A stretch of DNA of 64,000 nt from Alishewanella metallidurans (GTDB taxonomy: Bacteria; Pseudomonadota; Gammaproteobacteria; Enterobacterales; Alteromonadaceae), in the NCBI RefSeq assembly GCF_036983985.1, contig NZ_JALAHQ010000004.1:114133-178132 (forward strand), in the 5' to 3' direction. The notes below the pieces were generated by a model that had not been told where the DNA came from, ran no database searches, and saw only the letters and a list, made by a program, of their open reading frames with translations. Shown here piece after piece: positions 44,508 to 52,779 of the stretch (position 1 is the first letter of the stretch; every line of letters starts with the position of its first letter). The translations under genes were made by a program, and so were the position numbers.

Positions 44508-45482
44508 ATGAATACAATTAAAAAAATTTGGGCCTTTAACCTTGTCAGTTTAATGTTGTTAGGGTTTAGTCAACTGGCCTTAGCTGATACCCGTATAGCT
44601 GTAAATGAAAGCCGAGCGGTAAGTGCTAACGAAAAAATTTATATAGAAGTGATGAGCGGTGAAATAACGATTAATGCCGTAAGTAATAGCCAGTTTAAAG
44701 CCAGCGGTAAACTAGATGAAAATGCCACTGGCTACACTCTGGATAGCAAAGGAGGCTTTACCCGCTTTGAAATGACTATGCCACGCCAGGTTAATTACAA
44801 CGGGCAAGACCACGCCAACAGCGCAAAACTAGACTTTGCTGTGCCAACAGGCAGCAGCATTGAATTTAAAAGCGTAAACGGCGATGTTACCGTAAATAAT
44901 ATTCACGGCAGCAGCCAAATTAGTATGGTAAACGGTGATATTACAGCTTTTGACTTACGCAATAGTGTAAAACTAAGCACAGTAAATGGCGAAATTAAAA
45001 TCAAAAATGCCAGCGGCACGGTAGAGCTAAGCTCAATTAACGGCACAATTAACGACGAAGGCTCCAGCGGGCGTCTGAGCTATGACGTAGTTAACGGCAA
45101 AATTAAGGTTAAAAGCCGCGCTGAAGAAGTAAGTGTCAGCACCGTAAACGGCGATGCCGAATTAGAGTTAAATGGCACTAAACACCTAAAGTTAAACACC
45201 GTAAACGGTGAAGTTGGCGCCAAATTAACAGGCTCAGCCAATCCACATGTCAGTGGCAGCAGCGTAAGTGGTGATATTAAATTAGAACTGGATAACAATG
45301 CCAGCGCCCGCATCAATATTAAAGCCTCTGCTGGTGGCAGTATAGACAACAAACTAAGCAGCGACAAAGCCAGTAAAGCAAAATACGGCCCAGCGCGTAG
45401 CCTGCAATTCACATTAGGCAATGGTGATGGCAGCGTGGAACTAAGCACAGTAAGCGGTGATATAGAGCTGAAGAAGTTATAA
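44508..45482 (+). CDS. Secreted DUF4097 beta-helix protein with VNG repeats
   Basis: The 324-residue protein has a signal peptide (cleavage after residue 27, ALA). The mature part is a repeat array of about 18-20 residues with the motif (S/T)VNG(D/E)(I/V): SVNGDVTVNN, MVNGDITAFD, TVNGEIKIKN, SINGTINDEG, VVNGKIKVKS, TVNGDAELEL, TVNGEVGAKL, then SVSGDIKLEL and TVSGDIELKKL. This is the DUF4097 (putative adhesin) right-handed beta-helix. Its place after the sigma/anti-sigma pair, 10 bp away, marks it as the likely effector or main output of that regulon. It probably faces the periplasm or outer surface. Confidence 0.88.
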   Translation: MNTIKKIWAFNLVSLMLLGFSQLALADTRIAVNESRAVSANEKIYIEVMSGEITINAVSNSQFKASGKLDENATGYTLDSKGGFTRFEMTMPRQVNYNGQDHANSAKLDFAVPTGSSIEFKSVNGDVTVNNIHGSSQISMVNGDITAFDLRNSVKLSTVNGEIKIKNASGTVELSSINGTINDEGSSGRLSYDVVNGKIKVKSRAEEVSVSTVNGDAELELNGTKHLKLNTVNGEVGAKLTGSANPHVSGSSVSGDIKLELDNNASARINIKASAGGSIDNKLSSDKASKAKYGPARSLQFTLGNGDGSVELSTVSGDIELKKL

Positions 45483-45512
45483 GCCGCGCTAATTAATAAC
45501 ATTTTTATTATC

Positions 45513-45544
45513 CAAAGGCTGCGAAAGTGGCCTTTGTTATTTGC
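45513..45544 (+). terminator. Possible terminator after the DUF4097 gene
   Basis: A 7-bp stem (CAAAGGC with GCCTTTG) with a 10-base loop lies 30 bp past the stop and runs into TTATTTG. The T-run is interrupted. Confidence 0.45.
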
Positions 45545-45660
45545 AGCATTTTTTAACACTGGCTCTGAACATTTAACGCTTATTCAGTGTTTTCCTACCA
45601 ATGCTTAAGTTTTATCCATTCTTGCCGATAACAGTGAAAACATTTATCTGGCTATCAGTT

Positions 45661-46497
45661 ATGGTTTCATCTATTCCAACTAATCGCATATTGCAGGCTT
45701 ATAAGGCAGGCAATAAAGCTGCTAATAGCACTTCGCAACAGCCTGAGCAGCGCGGCCATGCGGAAGCCATGCCAAAAAACAATGAATCTGTCCAGGTAAG
45801 TCTGAGCGAAGTTGCTCGTTCAAAGTTGGCTTTATCTAAGGCGGTAAGATCCAGTATGGATCAGCAACAGCAAGCTAAAAAAGCTAGAGCTCGCGAACGC
45901 GTTGCTGAGGTTAAAATGCGCATTGATCAGCTAAAAAAAATGCTGATGATGTTTGGTAGTATGGCATCTAAAGCCCTTATACGAGAGTTAAAACAGCTGG
46001 CTGGTGAATTAAAAGGGGCAGCTAAAGATTTGCAAGAAGGAGGGACAGCCAGTAGCTCAGCATCCGATATGTCATTTACAGCGCACCCTGATAATATGGA
46101 AAATACAGCAACAGCAGATGCAAGCGTTCCCGTAGTTGATGTACCAACCGAACCCAAAGTAGAGTCAGCTTTATCTGATGAAGCTGAAGCCGTTGAAGAT
46201 AGCAACGCAGAAACAGAAACCGCAGACAAAGCCGCAAATTTACAGCAACCAACACCGGAGGCAGATAGTAAAATAGAACAACAGCAACGCCAAGCTGATC
46301 AACGGCTGCTGCAAGATGCCGTCAGAGAATTACAGTCACTGTTTAATATGCTAAAAGCCATGCTGCCTAAAGGCGATAAAGATACCGAAAAACAACTGGC
46401 CGAGATCAGCTCGCTGATTGAGGATACTAAGCAATCAGCTCAGCAACTTTCTACCGACTTTAGCTTAGGAGCTGTTCAGATTCAGGTTCAAATCTAA
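45661..46497 (+). CDS. Coiled-coil protein of unknown function
   Basis: The 278-residue protein (from the ATG at 45,661) is rich in Q, A, K and E. It begins SSIPTNRILQAYKAGNKAA, has a helical segment VSLSEVARSKLALSKAVR and a coiled coil KMRIDQLKKMLMMFGS near the middle. An acidic, low-complexity linker (about residues 125-210) comes next, then a second coiled coil (RLLQDAVRELQSLFNMLKAM). No export signal is present with this start. The frame is also open to an ATG at 45,601, which would add 20 hydrophobic residues resembling a signal anchor; the start is therefore uncertain. I do not recognise a family. Neighbours give no clue. Confidence 0.6.
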   Translation: MVSSIPTNRILQAYKAGNKAANSTSQQPEQRGHAEAMPKNNESVQVSLSEVARSKLALSKAVRSSMDQQQQAKKARARERVAEVKMRIDQLKKMLMMFGSMASKALIRELKQLAGELKGAAKDLQEGGTASSSASDMSFTAHPDNMENTATADASVPVVDVPTEPKVESALSDEAEAVEDSNAETETADKAANLQQPTPEADSKIEQQQRQADQRLLQDAVRELQSLFNMLKAMLPKGDKDTEKQLAEISSLIEDTKQSAQQLSTDFSLGAVQIQVQI

Positions 46498-46617
46498 TTA
46501 TTATTACACGCTAGGATAATAGATGTATCATTCCCCCTCTTCATAAGAATAGAAATTAATACGTACAATTTACACTTATTACGCTTTATTAAATTTACAG
46601 AATGGGTCACGTTTATC

Positions 46618-47025
46618 ATGCAGCATAAAACCCTAATTAAAGTTCGTGGTTATCATTTAGATATCTATCAACATGTTAACAATGCTCGTTATTTAGAGTT
46701 TTTAGAAGAAGCACGTTGGAGTTATTTAGAAGACCACGGCGATATCGTGTGGTTTGCTGAGCAAAAATTGGCTTGGGTAATTGTAAACATTAATATTAAT
46801 TATCGAGAAGCGGCAACAGTAGGCCATAGTTTAGAAATTCAAACCCACTTTAGTAAAGTTGGTAGTAAAAGTGCAGTAATTCATCAAGCTATTTATATTG
46901 CCGGCACTAATAAATTGGTTGCCGACGCGGATATTACCTTTGTTTGCTTAGACCAAAAAACCGGTAAAGCCGCAGTGATTGAAGGCATGTTAAAACAGCG
47001 ACTTGAACAGTATATATCAACCTAA
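46618..47025 (+). CDS. fadM: Acyl-CoA thioesterase FadM
   Basis: The 135-residue hotdog-fold protein matches E. coli FadM (YbaW) closely, with IKVRGYHLDIYQHVNNARY and LEFLEEARW, the active-site region, and VNININYREAATVG. FadM is a long-chain acyl-CoA thioesterase that relieves blocked intermediates during beta-oxidation of unsaturated fatty acids. A single gene, with a 120-bp A+T-rich leader and no neighbour related to fatty-acid degradation. Confidence 0.9.
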   Translation: MQHKTLIKVRGYHLDIYQHVNNARYLEFLEEARWSYLEDHGDIVWFAEQKLAWVIVNININYREAATVGHSLEIQTHFSKVGSKSAVIHQAIYIAGTNKLVADADITFVCLDQKTGKAAVIEGMLKQRLEQYIST

Positions 47026-47118
47026 GTGTTTAAATTGTTGATAACTGCTGGCTAGCTAAATCAATATCAGTACTCTCTGAGCTATTTAGCTGAGGTTAAT
47101 TCCGCATGTGTGCATTAA

Positions 47119-47634
47119 TTAATTTTTAACGATAAATGACTTAAGCTGCTGCCACTGCGCTAATTTTTCTGGAAAACCCATAGCCGCATGTGCTGGGCTG
47201 GTAGACGGTAATTGAAACAATATCAGTTTTGCTGGCAGCGGCTGCTTTGAAAGCACGTGCCGGTTAAAACTTTGCCACGCTTTAGCACCATTAAACGCTA
47301 TAACCTGCAAATTAGGCTGAACGGTAAAGAAACTAGCGAAGTCATTAACTTGTTCATCACGAATCGCGCTGTCTAAACTACCACTACGCTGGCAATGGCC
47401 TATCACGTCCCACAACGCAACGCCTGCGGCATTTAAGGCCTGTAACTTGGCAGAGTAACTAGCCTCGGCAGAAAAGCCGACAAGATTAGCCATTATTGGC
47501 CAAAACAGATTACGAGGATGGGCATAGTATTGTTGCTGCTTAAGCGACACAGTGCCAGGCATACTGCCCAGCACCAACACCTTAGCCGTTGATAAACTGC
47601 TTGCTGCTAAGCCAGTTAATACGGTACTAGCCAA
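47119..47634 (-). CDS. DNA-deoxyinosine (hypoxanthine) glycosylase, UDG family 6
   Basis: The 171-residue protein has the uracil-DNA-glycosylase-like fold of the hypoxanthine-DNA glycosylase family. Motif A reads VLVLGSMPGTVSL with HPRNLFWPIMANLVG after it, and the late motif is FQLPSTSPAHA. These enzymes remove deaminated adenine (hypoxanthine) from DNA. It is at the end of the hem operon and overlaps hemY by 8 bp, so it is probably cotranscribed although unrelated in function. Confidence 0.85.
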   Translation of the reverse strand: MASTVLTGLAASSLSTAKVLVLGSMPGTVSLKQQQYYAHPRNLFWPIMANLVGFSAEASYSAKLQALNAAGVALWDVIGHCQRSGSLDSAIRDEQVNDFASFFTVQPNLQVIAFNGAKAWQSFNRHVLSKQPLPAKLILFQLPSTSPAHAAMGFPEKLAQWQQLKSFIVKN

Positions 47635-48706
47635 GCCGAGGCTCGTATTGGCGGGCTTTATGCCACGCTATTTCGGCTTGTTGCGGTTCGCCCTCTTGCT
47701 CGGCTAAATAAGCTAATAAGGCATAAACATAGCCATTGCTGGCGTGATCCCGTAACCAATGTTGTGCTTGTTTGCGCAACTTAAGTACCGATTTCCCTAA
47801 TGGAATTTTACGAAGGTAAGGCAATACTAGTGGCAACTCGTCTAACTGTAGCTGACTAACCAGCAGCTTTTCAGCGGCTTCATTTTGGCCGCTTTGTGCC
47901 ATTGCCCAAGCGCGACCAACATTAGCTGCGGTAGATTTACGTTCTTTAGCCGGCAGGTTAAGCCAATAGTCAGCATTTTCATCAAACCGCTGTTGCTGAC
48001 TTAACTGGCTAATAGCCGCCGGATAAATATCAAAGCGTTGCTGACGCCATTTATCTTTATCAAACCATTGCTGTTTTATTGCTAATGGCACGACCTGCAA
48101 TAACTGTTGCCATTGCCCCGCTTGCTGCAACGCATATAAATATAACTGCCCTAAGCCCTTATCTTCAGTGTCAGCCGTAACTTTGTCGCGTAGTAATACA
48201 CAAGCTTGAGCCGCTTGATCTTGTTGTAGCAACAAATCTGCTTGTACAAATAGCGTACTGTTACTTTCAGCTGACAGGGCTGCAATGTAGCTGTTAGCCT
48301 GATTAATATCACCGGCATAAAATGCCGCATAAGCCGCAAATAAGCGTTTTTCTTCTAGCATAAAGTCGTCATGACAGGCTTTAGCCAAATGTTGACTAGC
48401 TAGTTTCCACTGTTGTTTAGCATACGCCTGTAAACCCAACTCATAGGCTTGCTGAGCTTTACGTTGCCGGCGCCAGCGGAAAAAGTTAAAGGAAATATGC
48501 TGTAAGCGCAGTAATTTACGCAGCACTATGCCAATAAACCATGTTACGGCGATTAGTGCCAAAATAAGCAGACTAAGGCCAAGCAAGGTGGTTTCAAATA
48601 CGGTACCGGCAACAATAATTTTAATGTAGCCAGCATTATTCACCAGCATTGGGCCAAACCACATGGCTGCCGCTAGTATACCGATAAGCAGCAAGACACG
48701 GATCAT
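47627..48706 (-). CDS. hemY: HemY, inner-membrane TPR protein of the hemCDXY operon
   Basis: The 359-residue protein has two N-terminal membrane helices (residues about 2-20 and 38-62, with AAMWFGPMLVNNAGYIKI near the start) followed by TPR-like helical repeats containing ALQQAGQWQQLLQVVP. This is the HemY (not protoporphyrinogen oxidase) family of Gammaproteobacteria, with an unclear role in tetrapyrrole synthesis or its organisation at the membrane. Its start overlaps hemX by 4 bp. Confidence 0.9.
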   Translation of the reverse strand: MIRVLLLIGILAAAMWFGPMLVNNAGYIKIIVAGTVFETTLLGLSLLILALIAVTWFIGIVLRKLLRLQHISFNFFRWRRQRKAQQAYELGLQAYAKQQWKLASQHLAKACHDDFMLEEKRLFAAYAAFYAGDINQANSYIAALSAESNSTLFVQADLLLQQDQAAQACVLLRDKVTADTEDKGLGQLYLYALQQAGQWQQLLQVVPLAIKQQWFDKDKWRQQRFDIYPAAISQLSQQQRFDENADYWLNLPAKERKSTAANVGRAWAMAQSGQNEAAEKLLVSQLQLDELPLVLPYLRKIPLGKSVLKLRKQAQHWLRDHASNGYVYALLAYLAEQEGEPQQAEIAWHKARQYEPRLG

Positions 48707-49821
48707 AAGCTCTCTCCCGCTAGTTGTTGCTGATACTGCTTTAGCTGCGCTAAGCTGGTTAACACCTTCACACTTGGCAGCGAAGCTTCTACTTCGGCTA
48801 GCTCGGTTAGTACCGAACTGAACTGCTGCACGCCAACATCATCAGCATTAAAGTAGCGCTGCAATTTATCACTGGTTTGCTGCAATGCTGCAACATAAAG
48901 TGGCTGTTGCCGCTGCATTAGCGCTAACTGAGCTAGTTGTAATTGCTGCTGCAGTGCAATGCGCAACATAAGTTGCTGCTCGTGAGTTAAATCGAAGTAA
49001 TCTTCTGGTACCGCACTTCTAGGGTTAAGCAAACCTTGCCAGGTATTGTGCCAGTGAAATGCTAGTGTTTCGCGCCAATTTTTCAGCTCGCTAGAGGGCG
49101 CGCTATTTTTGGTGTCCGCGGTTACTTGCAGTTTTAGCGGCAAGTTCATCGCCTGCTTTTGTAACTGCTGCAACTGCACGTAAGCCTTGCTTACATCGGG
49201 CACAGTAATACGGCCAAGCTGCTCTGTATCAGCGGCAATGGCTTGGCGAACTAACACTAATGACGGCTCGGCTAGCTGGGCTAACTTTTCATCAGCGCTG
49301 CTAAGCAGCGCACGAGCGGTTGAAAAATCTTGTTCTAACCATACTTTTTGCGCGGCTAAACGTAGCAAGTACTCTACTTCTGCCAGTACCCAATGCCGTG
49401 GCGGCGCACTATCTCGTTCCTGCACTAATTGGCGCAATGCTTGAATTTGTGCTTCGTTTTGCGTGAGTAACTGCTGCTGCTTTTGCTGTTGGCTACGCTC
49501 TAACTGTGTTTGCCATTGCTGCTGATCGCTCTGCAATTGCTGTAATAATTGCGTACTGCTATCTTGTTGCTGCCGCCCTTGCTCAACTAAACGCTGCTGG
49601 TTCTGCTGCAACGTTATTGTTTGCTGTTGCAGCTGCTGCCATTGCGGCCATAACCAGTAAGCGCCGGCGCCAATAGCGACGGCTAATATCAGCACCAGTA
49701 ACAAGCTTAAGCCACCAGTAAAACCGCCGCGCCGACTAGGTACGGGCTCGGCTTCAATTTTCTGCTTTAGTTGCTGTAATGGTGCTTCCATTTCTGATGC
49801 ACGCTCTAAGCTGTCGCTCAT
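48703..49821 (-). CDS. hemX: HemX, membrane-anchored coiled-coil protein (uroporphyrinogen-III C-methyltransferase-like name only)
   Basis: The 372-residue protein has one membrane helix (about residues 34-58, SLLLVLILAVAIGAGAYWLW) and a long, glutamine-rich coiled coil (about 59-130: QQKQQQLLTQNEAQ and so on). A helical domain follows, with RHWVLAEVEYLLRLAAQKVWL, the conserved HemX segment. It is often called a uroporphyrinogen methyltransferase, but there is no SAM-binding domain in it. The function is unclear; it is always encoded with hemC and hemD. It overlaps hemD and hemY by 4 bp each. Confidence 0.9.
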   Translation of the reverse strand: MSDSLERASEMEAPLQQLKQKIEAEPVPSRRGGFTGGLSLLLVLILAVAIGAGAYWLWPQWQQLQQQTITLQQNQQRLVEQGRQQQDSSTQLLQQLQSDQQQWQTQLERSQQQKQQQLLTQNEAQIQALRQLVQERDSAPPRHWVLAEVEYLLRLAAQKVWLEQDFSTARALLSSADEKLAQLAEPSLVLVRQAIAADTEQLGRITVPDVSKAYVQLQQLQKQAMNLPLKLQVTADTKNSAPSSELKNWRETLAFHWHNTWQGLLNPRSAVPEDYFDLTHEQQLMLRIALQQQLQLAQLALMQRQQPLYVAALQQTSDKLQRYFNADDVGVQQFSSVLTELAEVEASLPSVKVLTSLAQLKQYQQQLAGESL

Positions 49822-50582
49822 TGATATTCCCTCTGTAGCTGACTAATAGCCGCTAGTAATGCACTGTCGTTGGCATTATCTGCCAGTGTTATACGTTCGG
49901 CGTTAATACCTAGTGCAATAGCGCTTTCCTGCATACGTGGGCTGACCAAGATCCAGTCACACTGTTGCAACCAATACTGATGCTCGCTAGGCACTATGTT
50001 AAATAGCTGCTGTAAAATTTCGTTACTGGTAGCAACAATACAACGAATGCCAGCTAGCTGCCACTGCTGACAGAGCAAAATACCATCTAATAGTAGCGGC
50101 ACACGTTTATAACTTTGCACATAGCGCACGGTTGCGCCACGCGCCGTTAATGTTTGCTTTGTGAGTTCACGCCCACCATTGCCGCGCACAGCAACAACCT
50201 GCTTCCCCGTCATTTGCTGTAGCTGGGGTAACTGCAACATACCCTCGCTGCGCTGGTCCTCTGGCACCGATACATCGCGGCCTAACCAGCGCTTTAATGC
50301 CAGAGCGGTGGTCTCACCCACCGCAAATAGCGGCGCAGTAAGTCGCGCACCATCAAACTGGTTTTGCAAACAACTTACCGCGCTAATACTAACAAAGACC
50401 ACTGCGTCGGCTTGTTGCAACAATTGGTGATCTTGCGCAGTTATGCTTACCTGTGCGGTGGTAATTAGTGGCTGATACAAATAGGCAATACCGCTAGTAT
50501 CTAACGACGCCAACAAGTTATCAGCTTTACCCGCCGGCCGCGTAATTAAAAACGGGATCTGCGCTGGCATTTGATTACTCAT
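49818..50582 (-). CDS. hemD: Uroporphyrinogen-III synthase
   Basis: The 254-residue protein has the two-domain HemD layout with low sequence conservation: ITRPAGKADNLLASL at the N-terminus, ADAVVFVSISAVSCL (about residues 58-72), the AVGETTALAL segment and the C-terminal WILVSPRMQESAIALG. It cyclises hydroxymethylbilane from HemC to uroporphyrinogen III with ring-D inversion. It overlaps hemC by 4 bp and hemX by 4 bp. Confidence 0.9.
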   Translation of the reverse strand: MSNQMPAQIPFLITRPAGKADNLLASLDTSGIAYLYQPLITTAQVSITAQDHQLLQQADAVVFVSISAVSCLQNQFDGARLTAPLFAVGETTALALKRWLGRDVSVPEDQRSEGMLQLPQLQQMTGKQVVAVRGNGGRELTKQTLTARGATVRYVQSYKRVPLLLDGILLCQQWQLAGIRCIVATSNEILQQLFNIVPSEHQYWLQQCDWILVSPRMQESAIALGINAERITLADNANDSALLAAISQLQREYQ

Positions 50583-51508
50583 AACCCAGCCTGATAAACC
50601 GCCTGCAATATACGATCAGCACCTTGCTGTAATAAATATTCAGCCAGTTCCGTACCCAGCTGTTCAGCCTCGGCTACTGGGCCTTTTAGCTGGTGGCGAA
50701 TAATTTCGCTACCGTCTAGAGAGCCAACTAAACCGCGTAGCCATAGCGTATCACCTTCAATTTCGGCATAAGCACCAATAGGCACCTGACAACCACCTTG
50801 TAGTTTGCGGTTCATTGCCCGTTCGGCCAGTACGCAACTGCGTGTTTCGCTATGCTCTAGTGGCTTAAGTAGTTGCTGTACTGCAAAGTCATCACTACGG
50901 CACTCTATGCCTACAGCACCCTGACCATTGGCCGGCAAGCTGGTTTCTACAGATAACAAACTGGCAATACGCTGCTGAAAACCTAAGCGAATCAACCCAG
51001 CGGCAGCCAAAATAATAGCTGCATATTCACCATTATCGAGTTTGGCTAAACGCGTATTTACGTTGCCACGCAGGTCGCGTACGGTTAAGTCGGGGCGCAG
51101 CGCTTTTAGCTGGCATTGGCGGCGCAAACTAGACGTACCCACTACGGCGCCATGCGGCAATTCATCTAAACAGGTAAATTGGTTTGACACAAAGGCATCT
51201 TGTGGGTTTTCACGCGGGCAAATGGTATGCAGCATTAAGCCGTCGGGAAACTCTACCGGCACATCTTTCATACTATGCACGGCAATATCGGCCAAACCAT
51301 CTAGCATCGCCTGTTCTAACTCTTTAACGAATAAACCTTTACCACCAATTTTTGCCAAGGGGGTATCTAAAATTTTATCGCCCTGCGTCGACATTGGCAC
51401 CAGCTCTACCGTTAATTGCGGATGATGACGCAACAGTTCCGCCTTTACATACTCGGCTTGCCACATTGCCAGTGCACTTTTACGGGTTGCGATACGAATT
51501 TTGTTCAT
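50579..51508 (-). CDS. hemC: Porphobilinogen deaminase (hydroxymethylbilane synthase)
   Basis: The 309-residue enzyme contains IRIATRKSALAMWQAEYV at the start, HSMKDVP, SSLRRQCQLKALRPDL and the cofactor-attachment site LQGGCQVPIGA, whose cysteine carries the dipyrromethane primer. It joins four porphobilinogen units to hydroxymethylbilane. I start at the ATG at 51,508, in register with other HemC proteins; an upstream in-frame codon at 51,604 would add 32 unrelated residues overlapping the esterase gene. It lies 13 bp after the esterase gene. Confidence 0.96.
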   Translation of the reverse strand: MNKIRIATRKSALAMWQAEYVKAELLRHHPQLTVELVPMSTQGDKILDTPLAKIGGKGLFVKELEQAMLDGLADIAVHSMKDVPVEFPDGLMLHTICPRENPQDAFVSNQFTCLDELPHGAVVGTSSLRRQCQLKALRPDLTVRDLRGNVNTRLAKLDNGEYAAIILAAAGLIRLGFQQRIASLLSVETSLPANGQGAVGIECRSDDFAVQQLLKPLEHSETRSCVLAERAMNRKLQGGCQVPIGAYAEIEGDTLWLRGLVGSLDGSEIIRHQLKGPVAEAEQLGTELAEYLLQQGADRILQAVYQAGL

Positions 51509-51521
51509 ATTAACTCTCTGC

Positions 51522-52190
51522 TTATGCCAATAACTGTCGCTGAATAAAGCTGCTGATATCTGCCACTTCTTGCGCGCATACACTGTGCGGCATTTTGTAT
51601 TCATGCCAGTTCACGTTAAACCCAGCATTTTTCAGCGTATGATATACCTGCTGACCGGCAAAAATCGGTACCACAGGGTCTTGGCTGCCATGCGCTACCA
51701 GTACCGGTGTAGCTTTATTCACGCTATTAGCTTCGTCTTTTAATTTATCTGGTGCGCACATATACGTGGACAGCGCCATTACTCCGGCTAACTTGTAGGT
51801 TAGCCGCGGCAGTAAATGCAGCGCTATAACGCCACCTTGGCTAAAGCCGGCTAATATAATACGCTCACTGCTAATGCCGTCGCTAATAAGCTTATCTAGC
51901 AGCTGCTGCACTGCTGCGGCCGACTCGCGTACGCCATCTTCGTCAGCGCGATTGGTTAAGTCCATGGTTTTAATGTCGTACCAAGCACGCATACGCATAC
52001 CGCCATTAACGGTAACGGGACGCTCTGGCGCATGCGGAAATAAAAATCGAATACCAGCATCAGCGGGCAAGCGCAGCTCAGGCACTATTGGCGAAAAACC
52101 ATGGCCCGAATCACCCAAGCCATGCAGCCACACTACAACAGCACGGGTATCACCCTGTGCTTTAACATCAACAAAAGGAAGCAAAGCCAT
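51522..52190 (-). CDS. Carboxylesterase/phospholipase-type alpha/beta hydrolase
   Basis: The 222-residue protein has the catalytic serine in ILAGFSQGGVIAL (about residue 115), the aspartate in HGSQDPVVP and the histidine in KMPHSVCAQE. An early WLHGLGDSGHGF forms the oxyanion region. It belongs to the carboxylesterase family (acyl-protein-thioesterase-like, with YpfH and bacterial carboxylesterases). The substrate is unknown. It sits between cyaY (25 bp) and hemC (13 bp) in the same direction, a place usually not occupied in E. coli-like genomes. Confidence 0.88.
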   Translation of the reverse strand: MALLPFVDVKAQGDTRAVVVWLHGLGDSGHGFSPIVPELRLPADAGIRFLFPHAPERPVTVNGGMRMRAWYDIKTMDLTNRADEDGVRESAAAVQQLLDKLISDGISSERIILAGFSQGGVIALHLLPRLTYKLAGVMALSTYMCAPDKLKDEANSVNKATPVLVAHGSQDPVVPIFAGQQVYHTLKNAGFNVNWHEYKMPHSVCAQEVADISSFIQRQLLA

Positions 52191-52215
52191 TACACTATTC
52201 CAAAAACAACTGCGC

Positions 52216-52533
52216 TTAAGGCGCTAAATTTAGCGGTACGCCAGCCTGTTTAGTGGCCGCATCGTTAAGTAACTGCCAAAACTCTGAACCGCTGCGGTTA
52301 TCTATCCACTGACCATTTTTCCATTCAAAATGGTGGCCGTTAAATTTGGTAGCTACCCACAACTGATGCAGCGGTGATTGCTTGTTAATAATAATTTTAC
52401 TGCCATCAGCAAAACTGATACTCAATAAGCCACCATGGGACTCATAATCTAAATCGGCATCGGCATTTTCGACTGCCTGTTCCACCGCCAGTAACACACT
52501 ATCGGTCAAATCATCATATTCTAGGTCATTCAT
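52216..52533 (-). CDS. cyaY: CyaY, bacterial frataxin
   Basis: The 105-residue protein matches E. coli CyaY: acidic first helix (YDDLTDSVLLAVEQAVENAD), LLSISFADGSKIIINKQ, HQLWVATKFNGHHFEWK and DRSGSEFWQLL. Frataxin binds iron and tunes iron-sulfur cluster assembly through IscS. It is the first gene of the minus-strand set that includes hemC-hemD-hemX-hemY. It faces lptM across a 71-bp gap that must hold promoters for both directions. Confidence 0.95.
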   Translation of the reverse strand: MNDLEYDDLTDSVLLAVEQAVENADADLDYESHGGLLSISFADGSKIIINKQSPLHQLWVATKFNGHHFEWKNGQWIDNRSGSEFWQLLNDAATKQAGVPLNLAP

Positions 52534-52604
52534 CTACTTCACCTGTTTGCTTTTATCGCTAAGGATGCGATTATAGAACGCAATCGCCATAAAAAAATAA
52601 CATC

Positions 52605-52778
52605 ATGCACGCTTTTAAAACCAAAGGTCCGCTATTAACTGTCGCCGCTGTCATTATGTTATGCAGCTTACTGAATGCGTGTGGTCAAAAAGGTCCGCTT
52701 ACCTTACCACAACCGGCACCAGAAGTGGCAGAACCACAGCAAAACAACGCCGATCCTATTCAATCATTGGATGACTAA
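52605..52778 (+). CDS. lptM: LptM (YifL) small lipoprotein
   Basis: A 57-codon gene encodes a lipoprotein with signal VIMLCSLLNACGQKGPL; the lipid-attachment cysteine (Cys26) is followed by GQKGPL, the invariant start of mature YifL/LptM. A proline-rich tail follows. In E. coli LptM is lipid-anchored at the outer membrane and helps LptD mature. The gene sits just upstream of lysA (1 bp) and opposite cyaY, the standard cyaY/yifL arrangement. It is short but well supported by both sequence and position. Confidence 0.92.
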   Translation: MHAFKTKGPLLTVAAVIMLCSLLNACGQKGPLTLPQPAPEVAEPQQNNADPIQSLDD

Positions 52779-52779
52779 C

